From Streptomyces antioxidans (GTDB taxonomy: Bacteria; Actinomycetota; Actinomycetes; Streptomycetales; Streptomycetaceae): 45,773 nt of DNA. The stretch covers positions 1 to 45,773 of the forward strand of contig NZ_LAKD02000012.1 of NCBI RefSeq assembly GCF_000968685.2, read 5' to 3'. The notes beneath the pieces were generated by a model, which was given only the letters and a program-made list of their open reading frames with translations, did no database searches and was not told the origin of the DNA. Below are positions 23,308-35,296 of the stretch, in pieces. A program made the position numbers and the translations under genes. Within the stretch, counting starts at the first letter, position 1; each line of letters begins with the position of its first letter.

Positions 23308-24489
23308 ATGGGCGCCATGGGACGACCGCCGCTCAACCGCCGACTGGCCGCCTTCGGGACCACGATCTTCGCCGAGATGTCCGCCCTCGCCGTGCGCACC
23401 GGCGCGATCAATCTGGGGCAGGGCTTTCCGGACACCGACGGCCCCGAGGAGGTTCGCGAGGCCGCGGTCCGTGCGCTGCGGGACGGCCGGGGGAATCAGT
23501 ATCCGCCCGGCCCCGGCGTGCCCGAGCTGCGCGCCGCCGTCGCCGAGCACCAGCGGCGCTGGTACGGCCTGGGCTTTGACCCCGACACCGAGGTGCTGAT
23601 CACCGCGGGCGCCACCGAGGCCATCGCGGCGTCGCTGCTGGCGCTGGTGGAGCCGGGCGACGAGGTGATCGCGCTGGAGCCGTACTACGACTCGTACGCC
23701 GCTTGTGTGGCCATGGCGGGCGGTGTCCGCGTGCCCGTCACCCTCCGTCCCGACGGCGACACCTTCCGGCTGGACCTGGACGAGCTGCGGGCCGCCGTCA
23801 CCGACCGCACCCGGCTCATCCTGCTCAACACCCCGCACAACCCCACCGGCACCGTGCTCACCCACGATGAGCTGGCCGCGGTCGCCGAGCTCGCCGTCGA
23901 GCGCGATCTGCTGGTGGTCACCGACGAGGTCTACGAGCACTTGGTCTTCGGCACCGGGCACACCCCGCTCGTCTCCTACCCCGGGATGCGCGAGCGGACG
24001 GTCACCATCAGCAGCAGCGGAAAGACATTCTCGTTCACGGGCTGGAAGGTCGGCTGGGTGACCGGCGTTCCCGAGCTGGTCACGGCGGTGCGCTCGGCCA
24101 AGCAGTACCTCACCTACGTCTCGGCGGGGCCCTTCCAGTACGCGGTCGCCGAGGCGCTGGCCCTTCCCGACGCCTACTTCCACGGCATCCGGGACGATCT
24201 GCGCGCCAAGCGCGATCTGCTGGCCGATGGCCTGGCCGACGCGGGCTTCCACGTCTTCCGCCCCTCGGGCACGTACTTCATCACCACCGACATCCGGCCC
24301 CTCGGCGAGACCGACGGCTTCGCCTTCTGCCGCTCGCTCCCCGAGCGCTGCGGCGTGGTCGCGGTGCCGAACGCGGTCTTCTACGACCACCAGGACCAGG
24401 GCTCCCCCTTCGTCCGGTTCGCCTTCTGCAAGCGCGAAGAGATCCTTACGGACGCCGTGGCGCGCCTCAAGACCCTCGGCCAGGGCTGA
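23308..24489 (+). CDS. Class I/II PLP aminotransferase, kynurenine-aminotransferase-like
   Basis: A 393-residue fold-type I aminotransferase. Motifs: INLGQGFPDTDGP, the NTPHNPTGTVLT loop, VTDEVYEHLVFG and the PLP-lysine segment SSSGKTFSFTGWKVGW; the substrate-carboxylate Arg is near VRFAFCKRE. Enzymes with this profile include kynurenine or glutamine transaminases, the methionine aminotransferase YbdL, and proteins labelled succinyl-diaminopimelate aminotransferase, so the substrate is uncertain. The kynurenine operon 13 kb away makes kynurenine a candidate. ATG 23308 is used; ATG 23317 has better spacing from GGAG and may be the true start. Ends before a bidirectional hairpin. Confidence 0.9.
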   Translation: MGAMGRPPLNRRLAAFGTTIFAEMSALAVRTGAINLGQGFPDTDGPEEVREAAVRALRDGRGNQYPPGPGVPELRAAVAEHQRRWYGLGFDPDTEVLITAGATEAIAASLLALVEPGDEVIALEPYYDSYAACVAMAGGVRVPVTLRPDGDTFRLDLDELRAAVTDRTRLILLNTPHNPTGTVLTHDELAAVAELAVERDLLVVTDEVYEHLVFGTGHTPLVSYPGMRERTVTISSSGKTFSFTGWKVGWVTGVPELVTAVRSAKQYLTYVSAGPFQYAVAEALALPDAYFHGIRDDLRAKRDLLADGLADAGFHVFRPSGTYFITTDIRPLGETDGFAFCRSLPERCGVVAVPNAVFYDHQDQGSPFVRFAFCKREEILTDAVARLKTLGQG

Positions 24490-24498
24490 CGCGGCAAA

Positions 24499-24549
24499 AG
24501 CCCGGCCGCGCGCCGCCTCCCCTGGTGGGCAGCGGTGCGCGGCCGGGCT
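24499..24549. terminator. Bidirectional hairpin terminator
   Basis: Arms agcccggccgcgc (24499-24511) and gcgcggccgggct (24537-24549), with an inner ccgc/gcgg pairing, lie 10 nt past the aminotransferase stop and between it and the convergent YbjN-domain gene. The run of A before the left arm provides a U-tract for leftward transcription. Confidence 0.8.
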
Positions 24550-24652
24550 CTCCTGTCTCTACGCCGCCTCCATGGAGCTGGGGCGGGCCCGACCGGGGTA
24601 CGGCCTTCGCGAGCGCCGTACGGCTTCCCCGACCGGTATGCGGCTCGGCCGC

Positions 24653-25189
24653 CTACGCCTCGTCGTCGCCCGGCTTCTCCTCGCCGTCGGACTCGATGTC
24701 GGCCTCCAGACCGAGCTGTTCGACCAGCCAGCGGTCGAACTCGATCGAAGCCCGTACCCAGCTGACCGTGCTGGACACGAAGTGCTCCAGGCTGACGCCG
24801 GTGCCGATCAGCATCTGCGCCTCACCGATCAACCGGACCGTGCCGTCGTCATTGGTGTGGGTGTAGACCTTCGGCCACAGGGTGCGGCGGTTCCAGTCGT
24901 CGATCGCCTCGAGCAGCCGCGGCTTCTCATCGATGCCGTGCGGCCGGTCGTAGAACGTGCGGACGGAGAAGACCTGCTGCTCTTCCTCCCCGCGGAACAT
25001 GAAGTAGGTACGGAACTGCTCCCACGGCGCGGCGAGGTCCCCCTCCTCGTCGACGACGTACTTCAGCTCCATCTGCTCCAGCAGCTGCTTGACCAGGTCC
25101 TGGTCGGGCAGCACGGGGCCGCTCGGACCCGTCGGTTCGGGCTCGGGCTGACCCCCGAAATTCGGAATCGAGGACGGGTCGATGCTCAC
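24653..25189 (-). CDS. YbjN domain-containing protein
   Basis: A 178-residue protein of the YbjN / type III secretion chaperone-like fold. Core segments: VKQLLEQMELKYVVDEEGDLAAPW, FRTYFMFRGEEEQQVFSVRTFYDRP, LLEAIDDWNRRTLWPKVYTHTNDDGTVRLIGEAQMLIGTGVS. The C-terminus is acidic (EADIESDGEEKPGDDEA). The start is GTG 25189 (VSIDPSSIPNFGG) with AAGGGA at suitable spacing; upstream in-frame sequence is not protein-like. E. coli YbjN affects stress tolerance and motility, but the actinobacterial role is unknown. It lies next to clpB, convergent with the aminotransferase. Confidence 0.87.
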   Translation of the reverse strand: MSIDPSSIPNFGGQPEPEPTGPSGPVLPDQDLVKQLLEQMELKYVVDEEGDLAAPWEQFRTYFMFRGEEEQQVFSVRTFYDRPHGIDEKPRLLEAIDDWNRRTLWPKVYTHTNDDGTVRLIGEAQMLIGTGVSLEHFVSSTVSWVRASIEFDRWLVEQLGLEADIESDGEEKPGDDEA

Positions 25190-25307
25190 CGTGGATTTCC
25201 CTTCGTATGGAATACCGCCATCCTCCCTCACACCCGCCCCCGCCGTGCAACCCCGGCCGTGCATTGCCCGATCCGGTCGAACGGGGCCGGGTGAACAGGG
25301 GATGGAT

Positions 25308-27899
<2,592 letters not shown>

Positions 27900-27958
27900 G
27901 TCCCTGTGCTCCTCCTCGCTCCGATCTTTCCATCCCTGCCCTACCCAACCTCCGTAAA

Positions 27959-27979
27959 GTTGAGTCTATTCCACTCAAC
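27959..27979. promoter_or_regulatory. HAIR, HspR operator of clpB
   Basis: GTTGAGT-N7-ACTCAAC is a perfect inverted repeat matching the HspR-associated inverted repeat consensus CTTGAGT-N7-ACTCAAG except for the outermost base pair. It lies 60 bp upstream of clpB and only 38 bp upstream of the divergent F420-type oxidoreductase gene, so HspR could affect both. Confidence 0.92.
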
Positions 27980-28017
27980 CTCGCGAACGCCACTCCTCTG
28001 GCCTTAGGTTCGGGACC

Positions 28018-28425
28018 ATGTCCGTCGATCCTCGCGACCCCGATCCCGAGTACCTCGATTTCTGGCGCGAACGCCATGTGTGCACCCTGACCACTCCGCG
28101 CCCGGACGGCACCCCGCACGTGGTACCGGTCGGCGTCACCTACGACCCGGAGGCCGGGCTCGCCCGCGTCATCGCGAGCCGTCACAGCCGTAAGGTCGCC
28201 CATGTCCTGTCGGCGGCGGGCGCGGGCGGTGCGCGGGTCGCGGTCTGCCAGACGGCGGGCAGGCGGTGGGCCACGCTGGAGGGGGTCGCGGTGGTTCGGG
28301 AGGAGCCCGAGCTGATCGCGGACGCCGAACGCCGCTATGCGGAGCGCTATCAGCGCGCTCCCCGCCCCAACCCGGACCGCGTCGTCATCGAGATCGCGCT
28401 CACCCGGGCCATGGGCCGGGCCTGA
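28018..28425 (+). CDS. PPOX-class F420-dependent oxidoreductase
   Basis: A 135-residue split-barrel flavin/deazaflavin-binding protein of the pyridoxamine-phosphate-oxidase-like superfamily (TIGR03618-type). Typical features: DFWRERHVCTLTTPRPDGTPHVVPVGVTYDP at the start, RVIASRHSRKVAHVL in the middle, WATLEGVAVVREEPELI and a C-terminal IEIALTRAMG. Such proteins reduce substrates with F420H2 in actinobacteria; the substrate is unknown, and biliverdin-type or FMN activities are alternatives. It is divergent from clpB with the HspR operator between them. Confidence 0.87.
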   Translation: MSVDPRDPDPEYLDFWRERHVCTLTTPRPDGTPHVVPVGVTYDPEAGLARVIASRHSRKVAHVLSAAGAGGARVAVCQTAGRRWATLEGVAVVREEPELIADAERRYAERYQRAPRPNPDRVVIEIALTRAMGRA

Positions 28426-28456
28426 GCCGCGGACAGGACTTGAGCCGGGGCCCCGG

Positions 28457-30070
28457 TCACCCCTCGTCCTCCTCCTGGCGGTGCCCCGCCCCCGCCCACG
28501 GGTGGCGCAACCGGATCCAGACGTCGCGGGCGTGCCGCCCGGCCTCCGTGCGGCTCTCGGCCACCGCCGTACGCGCCTCCTCCTCGGTCTCCACCATGGG
28601 CCCGGAACCGCGCAGCGGCTTCCCCGCCGTCTCGCGCAGGAACACCGTGGAGACCAGCCCGATCGCGCCCGCCACCATCAGGTAGAAGGCGGGCACCAGC
28701 GTGTTGTGGGTGGTGGCCACCAGCCACGAGGCCAGCAGCGGTGTGGTCCCGCCGAACAGCGAAACGGAGAGGTTGTACGAGATCGACAGCGCCCCGTAGC
28801 GCAGCCGGGTCGGGAACAGCGCCGGGAGCGTCGCTGCGCTCGTCCCCGCGAAGGTGACCAGCATCGCGCCCAGGATCAGACAGCCGATCGCCTGCCTCAG
28901 GACGCCGCCCTCCCGGATCAGCAGCACCGCCGGAATGGCCAGCACGATCATGCCCACGCTGCCGAACAGGAACAGCGGCCGCCGCCCCCAGCGGTCGGAG
29001 GTGCGCCCGACCACCGTGATCGCCAGCACCACGAACAGCATCGTGCCCAGCACCAGCACCTGGGCCTTGGTGGCGTCATCGCCGAGCGTGGAGGTCATGA
29101 ACGTCGGCAGGTACGACGTCACCATGTAGTTGGTGACGTTGTACATCAGCACCAGCCCCATGCAGATCAGCACCGCCTGCCAGTGCCGGGTGAAGATCTC
29201 CTTCAGCCGCCCCCGCCCCGACTGCCGCGCCTCCTCGATCGGCAGGGTCTCACCGCGCGCCTCCGCCGCCTCGGCCTCCTCGGCCGCCCGCTCGGCCACC
29301 TGCTGGAACGCCGGGGTCTCCTCCAGCCGCAGCCGCATATAGAGACCGATCAGCCCCAGCGGCCCCGCCACCAGGAACGGCACCCGCCAGCCCCAGTCCA
29401 CCATCCCGGCCTCGCCGATGGCGGCGGTGAGCACGGTGACCAGGCCGGAGCCCAGCGAATAGCCGATGAAGGTGCCGAAGTCGAGCCAGCTGCCGAGGAA
29501 GCCACGGCGCTGGTCCGGTGCGAACTCGGCGATGTACGTGGTCGCCCCCGCGTACTCCCCGCCGGTCGAGAAGCCCTGCACCACCCGGCACACCAGCAGC
29601 AGCACCGGGGCGGCGAAGCCGATCTGGGAGTAGCCGGGCAGCAGGCCCACCGCGAAGGTGCCGGCCGCCATCATGATCATGGTGGTCGACAGCACCAGCC
29701 GCCGTCCGATCCGGTCGCCCAGCGGCCCGAACACCAGGCCGCCCAGGGGCCGCACCAGGAACGCCACCGCGAAGGTGGCGAACGTGGAGACCACCTGGGC
29801 GGCGGGGTCCTCGGCGGGAAAGAAGACCCTGCCCAAGGTGACGGCGACATAGGCGTAGACACCGAAGTCAAACCACTCCATGGTGTTGCCGATCGCCGTC
29901 GCCGCGACGGCGCGGCGCATGCCCGACTTGTCGACGACCGTGACGTCCTCGATCGCCAGCGGCTCCTTGCGGCGGCGCAGCAGGGTGCGGATCAACTGGT
30001 CGGTACGGGCGCTGCCGTGCGGCCAACCTCCGCGGCGGGGGCCGCGCGGTGGTCTCGGACCAGTAGTCAT
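28457..30070 (-). CDS. MFS metabolite:proton symporter (ProP-like)
   Basis: A 537-residue, 12-helix transporter. The motif NTMEWFDFGVYAYVA at the first helix, GDRIGRRLVL in loop 2-3, RVVQGFSTGGEYAGATTYIAEFAP and GRTSDRWGRRPLFLFG are typical of the metabolite:H+ symporter family that includes ProP and ShiA. Compatible solutes (proline, glycine betaine) or organic acids are likely cargo. The central loop and the C-terminus (ETEEEARTAVAESRTEAGRHARD) are charged and cytoplasmic. ATG 30070 with GGGGA about 5-6 nt upstream. It is separate from the cupin gene by 54 bp and may be co-transcribed with it. Confidence 0.9.
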   Translation of the reverse strand: MTTGPRPPRGPRRGGWPHGSARTDQLIRTLLRRRKEPLAIEDVTVVDKSGMRRAVAATAIGNTMEWFDFGVYAYVAVTLGRVFFPAEDPAAQVVSTFATFAVAFLVRPLGGLVFGPLGDRIGRRLVLSTTMIMMAAGTFAVGLLPGYSQIGFAAPVLLLVCRVVQGFSTGGEYAGATTYIAEFAPDQRRGFLGSWLDFGTFIGYSLGSGLVTVLTAAIGEAGMVDWGWRVPFLVAGPLGLIGLYMRLRLEETPAFQQVAERAAEEAEAAEARGETLPIEEARQSGRGRLKEIFTRHWQAVLICMGLVLMYNVTNYMVTSYLPTFMTSTLGDDATKAQVLVLGTMLFVVLAITVVGRTSDRWGRRPLFLFGSVGMIVLAIPAVLLIREGGVLRQAIGCLILGAMLVTFAGTSAATLPALFPTRLRYGALSISYNLSVSLFGGTTPLLASWLVATTHNTLVPAFYLMVAGAIGLVSTVFLRETAGKPLRGSGPMVETEEEARTAVAESRTEAGRHARDVWIRLRHPWAGAGHRQEEDEG

Positions 30071-30124
30071 CTCGTCCCCTGCCGCCGGCTGAACCGCTAT
30101 CTGACGCCGCCCCCGCCCCCGGGC

Positions 30125-30496
30125 TCAGACCCCGGCGTCACTGGACTTCGCATAGGTCTCCGCCATCTGCCCGCCGACGTCGTACACCACGACCTGCTCA
30201 TCGCCGATGACCCAGGCGTCATGGCCGGGCGGCACCACATAGACGTCCCCGGGCCCCACCTCGGCCTCGGCGCCATCGGCCGCGCGCAGCCGCATCCGGC
30301 CCTGGACCACGATCCCTCGGTGGTGGACCTCGCACAGGTCCGTCCCCACGATCGGCCGCACCGACTCCCGCCAGCGCCATCCGGGCTCGAAGGTGCCCAC
30401 GGCGAAATCCAGCCCGGTCAGGTGCAGGGCCTCAATGTGGCCCCCGGGAAAATCACGCCGCTCATCAGGCTTCTCGATCATCTTGACTTCCACCAT
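30125..30496 (-). CDS. Cupin domain protein
   Basis: A 123-residue single-domain cupin. Beta-barrel motifs: GWRWRESVRPIV, CEVHHRGIVVQGRMRL, GDVYVVPPGHDAWVIGDEQVVVYDV. Two His in the first region and one in PPGHDAW could hold a metal, though one ligand position of the full cupin set is unclear. The start is ATG 30496 (MVEVKMIEK), with GGAGG 7 nt upstream; the longer frame to 30514 is unsupported. It may be a small-molecule binding or sugar-type isomerase protein; no function can be assigned. Confidence 0.85.
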   Translation of the reverse strand: MVEVKMIEKPDERRDFPGGHIEALHLTGLDFAVGTFEPGWRWRESVRPIVGTDLCEVHHRGIVVQGRMRLRAADGAEAEVGPGDVYVVPPGHDAWVIGDEQVVVYDVGGQMAETYAKSSDAGV

Positions 30497-30638
30497 GGCG
30501 ATACCTCCTCCCACATATCTCCATGGTGCGCCCGGCGGCCCCCTTCGGCGCGCCCGGCCAGGAGGCCCGCCGGGCGGTCACCGGGCCGGTCCCTGGCGTG
30601 TCCGGGCCCGTGCCCGGCATGGGTCCCGGCGTGCGAAA

Positions 30639-30670
30639 GGCCCGGTGACCGTGAGGACGGTCACCGGGCC
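30639..30670 (-). terminator. Terminator of the dnaK operon
   Basis: Perfect 14-bp arms ggcccggtgaccgt (30639-30652) and acggtcaccgggcc (30657-30670) with a 4-nt loop, 59-90 nt past the hspR stop. This should end the dnaK-grpE-dnaJ-hspR transcript. Confidence 0.85.
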
Positions 30671-30728
30671 CGCGATCAGCCCGCGCACAAGCCCCGTGCG
30701 CAGGGCGCCGGGTGCCGTGCGCCGGGCG

Positions 30729-31202
30729 CTACTCCGGGCGCTTGGGCCGCCAAACCACCAGGGCGCTGCTCTGCTGGACGTCCTGGTAGCGGACCAGGTC
30801 GCGGCGGTAGGAGGCGTGGACCTGGGCCTCGCGCTGCTGCATGGCCGTCGCGGCGCCCTCGACCGCGGCCTGGAGCTCGGCGACCCGCGACTGGAGGGCC
30901 GCGACCTGGTTCTCCAGTTCGATGATGCGCTTGATCCCGGCGAGGTTGATGCCCTCGTCCTGGGACAGCTGCTGGACCTGGCGGAGCAGCTGGATGTCGC
31001 GCGCGGAGTACCGGCGGCCGCGCCCGGCGGTACGGTCGGGGGAGACCAGGCCGAGGCGGTCGTACTGACGCAGGGTCTGCGGGTGCAGCCCGGAGAGCTG
31101 GGCGGCCACCGAGATGACGTAGACCGGCGAATCCTCAGTCAGCTCATAGGGGTTGCGGGGTCGGCCAGCGGCCCTGCCTCCGAATCCTCCTCGGCCGTCC
31201 AT
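30729..31202 (-). CDS. hspR: Heat-shock repressor HspR (MerR family)
   Basis: A 157-residue DNA-binding repressor that, with DnaK as corepressor, binds HAIR sites. The MerR-type helix-turn-helix is VYVISVAAQLSGLHPQTLRQYDRLGLVSPDRTAGRGRRYS, followed by RDIQLLRQVQQLSQDEGINLAGIKRIIELE, a coiled coil (about 90-125) and a hydrophobic end SSALVVWRPK. The C-terminal hydrophobic motif is needed for DnaK-assisted function in relatives. Its start has GGGAG inside the dnaJ 3' end, and only 1 nt separates the genes. HAIR sites at 27959 and upstream of dnaK are its expected targets. Confidence 0.96.
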   Translation of the reverse strand: MDGRGGFGGRAAGRPRNPYELTEDSPVYVISVAAQLSGLHPQTLRQYDRLGLVSPDRTAGRGRRYSARDIQLLRQVQQLSQDEGINLAGIKRIIELENQVAALQSRVAELQAAVEGAATAMQQREAQVHASYRRDLVRYQDVQQSSALVVWRPKRPE

Positions 31203-31203
31203 C

Positions 31204-32394
31204 TCATGCTCCCTTCGCGGCCTTGAACAGCTCCGCCCGTGGGTCCTCCCCCACGGTCGCCTCGCGATACGACTCCAGCGCGCCCCGCGCCGACTCGTTC
31301 AGGTCCTTCGGCACCGTGACCTCGACGGTGACCAGCAGGTCGCCGCGGGTGCCGTCCTTGCGCACCGCGCCCTTGCCCCGGGCGCGCATGGTCCGCCCGT
31401 TGGGCGTGCCGGGCGGCAGCTTCAGGGTGACCGGCGGGCCGCCCAGGGTCGGGACCTTGATCTCGCCGCCGAGCGCCGCCTCGGGAAGGGTGACGGGCAC
31501 GGTGACGGTCAGGTTGTCGTCCTTACGGCCGAAGACCGGATGCGGGTCCACATTCACCACCACGTACAGATCGCCCGCGGGGCCGCCGGTCTCGCCCGGG
31601 GCGCCCTTGCCGCGCAGCCGGATCCGCTGGCCGTCGCTGACCCCCGCGGGGATCCGGACCTGCATGGTGCGGGCGGAACGGGCCCGTCCGCTGCCCTTGC
31701 AGGTCTCGCACGGGTTCTGCGCGATCAGCCCGCGGCCGCGGCACTCCACGCACGGGTCGGTGAGCGAGAAGCCGCCCCCGCCGCCCCGGCTGACCTGGCC
31801 GGTGCCGACACAGGTCGGGCAGACGCGCGGGGTGCCGTCCCGGTCGCCGGTGCCCGAGCACGCCTTGCACGGGGCCTGGCTGGACATCCGCAGCGGGACC
31901 GTGGCCCCCTCGACGGCCTCGGTGAAGCTGAGCGTCACCTCGGACTCGATGTCCTGGCCCCGGCGCGGCTGGGCACGGGTGGCCCCGCCGCGGCCGAACA
32001 GCCCGCCGAAGACATCCCCGAGCCCGCCGCCGAAGCCACCGGCGCCGCCACCGCCACCGCCGCCGCCCTGCGCGCCCCCGCCGAAGAGGTCGCCCAGGTC
32101 GAAGTTGAAGCTGCCGGTGGAGCCCGGCCCGCCCGGCCCGGGGCGGAAGCCCCCGTTGCCGAACAGCGCGCGGGCCTCGTCGTACTCCTTGCGCCGCTTG
32201 GGGTCCCCGAGGATGTCATTGGCCTCGGAGATCTCCTTGAACCGGTCCTCGGCCTTGGCGTCGCCCTTGTTGGCGTCCGGGTGGTACTCGCGGGCGAGCT
32301 TCCGGTACGCCTTCTTGATCTCCGCCTCGGTGGCGTCCTTGGGGACGCCGAGGACTTTGTAGTAGTCCTTCTCCACGAAGTCCTTGGTGCTCAT
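31204..32394 (-). CDS. dnaJ: Co-chaperone DnaJ
   Basis: A 396-residue type I Hsp40. The J domain (1-75) has the HPD motif in REYHPDANKGD; a Gly/Phe region (about 85-145) follows with long Gly runs. The four zinc-finger repeats CKACSGTG, CPTCVGTG, CVECRGRG and CETCKGSG are complete. The C-terminal substrate-binding domains include VRIPAGVSDGQRIRLRGKG. It stimulates DnaK ATP hydrolysis and delivers clients. The gene lies 45 bp after grpE and 1 bp before hspR. ATG start MSTKDFVEKDYYKVLGV. As in S. coelicolor, this is the operon DnaJ with hspR partner, not the hrcA-linked one. Confidence 0.97.
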   Translation of the reverse strand: MSTKDFVEKDYYKVLGVPKDATEAEIKKAYRKLAREYHPDANKGDAKAEDRFKEISEANDILGDPKRRKEYDEARALFGNGGFRPGPGGPGSTGSFNFDLGDLFGGGAQGGGGGGGGAGGFGGGLGDVFGGLFGRGGATRAQPRRGQDIESEVTLSFTEAVEGATVPLRMSSQAPCKACSGTGDRDGTPRVCPTCVGTGQVSRGGGGGFSLTDPCVECRGRGLIAQNPCETCKGSGRARSARTMQVRIPAGVSDGQRIRLRGKGAPGETGGPAGDLYVVVNVDPHPVFGRKDDNLTVTVPVTLPEAALGGEIKVPTLGGPPVTLKLPPGTPNGRTMRARGKGAVRKDGTRGDLLVTVEVTVPKDLNESARGALESYREATVGEDPRAELFKAAKGA

Positions 32395-32439
32395 CCCCGA
32401 CGTCCCTCCTCTCCTGCTGCTCTCGCGGTCACCGTCGCG

Positions 32440-34979
<2,540 letters not shown>

Positions 34980-34986
34980 CTACAGC

Positions 34987-35007
34987 ATTGAGTGGAACAG
35001 GCTCAAG
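34987..35007. promoter_or_regulatory. HAIR 1, HspR operator nearest dnaK
   Basis: ATTGAGT-N7-GCTCAAG matches the HAIR consensus with one mismatch in each arm. It lies 23-43 bp upstream of the dnaK ATG. Read toward dnaK, TTGAGC inside this element is 18 bp before TAGCTG, a possible -35/-10 pair, so HspR binding would occlude the promoter. Confidence 0.8.
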
Positions 35008-35039
35008 CGTGCATCAGCCGCTCCACCGCTGTCAACAGA

Positions 35040-35060
35040 CCTGAGTCGACAGGGCTCAAC
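35040..35060. promoter_or_regulatory. HAIR 2, upstream HspR operator of dnaK
   Basis: CCTGAGT-N7-GCTCAAC is a second, more degenerate HAIR 53 bp from the first (five turns of helix). TTGACA in the dnaK direction lies between them. Streptomyces dnaK promoters are known to have multiple HAIRs. Confidence 0.75.
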
Positions 35061-35234
35061 TTTTATATGAGGCTTATGCCCAAGCGGGCGCGGACGAGGC
35101 ACGGACGAGGCGTGGGAGGGGGTGGAGGAGGGGTGGAAGAGGTGGCGCGGGGCCATGTGAGCGACGCAGATCACCGGCTGGTCGACTACATGGGTTCCCG
35201 TCCGGGCGGGTAATCTCGGTCAAGCCACATTAAG

Positions 35235-35268
35235 TTACTGCTTAGTAATCAGGTATTGCTTAGTAATC
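35235..35268. promoter_or_regulatory. Paired TGCTTAGTAATC boxes, putative operator
   Basis: TGCTTAGTAATC occurs at 35239-35250 and 35257-35268, an 18-bp period. The first copy forms the inverted repeat TTACT-gctt-AGTAA (35235-35248); the second is a degenerate version. They lie 29-62 bp upstream of the EtfD-like gene in an AT-rich patch, like a tandem TetR-type operator. The regulator is not in the window. Confidence 0.55.
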
Positions 35269-35296
35269 CAGCTCTCGCAGGTTCGAGGAGCCCCTT

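Noticed and set aside
28337..30925. 862-codon plus-strand frame opposite the MFS and cupin genes
   Set aside because: Spans several real genes and intergenic regions and has His/Arg/Gln-rich non-protein composition.
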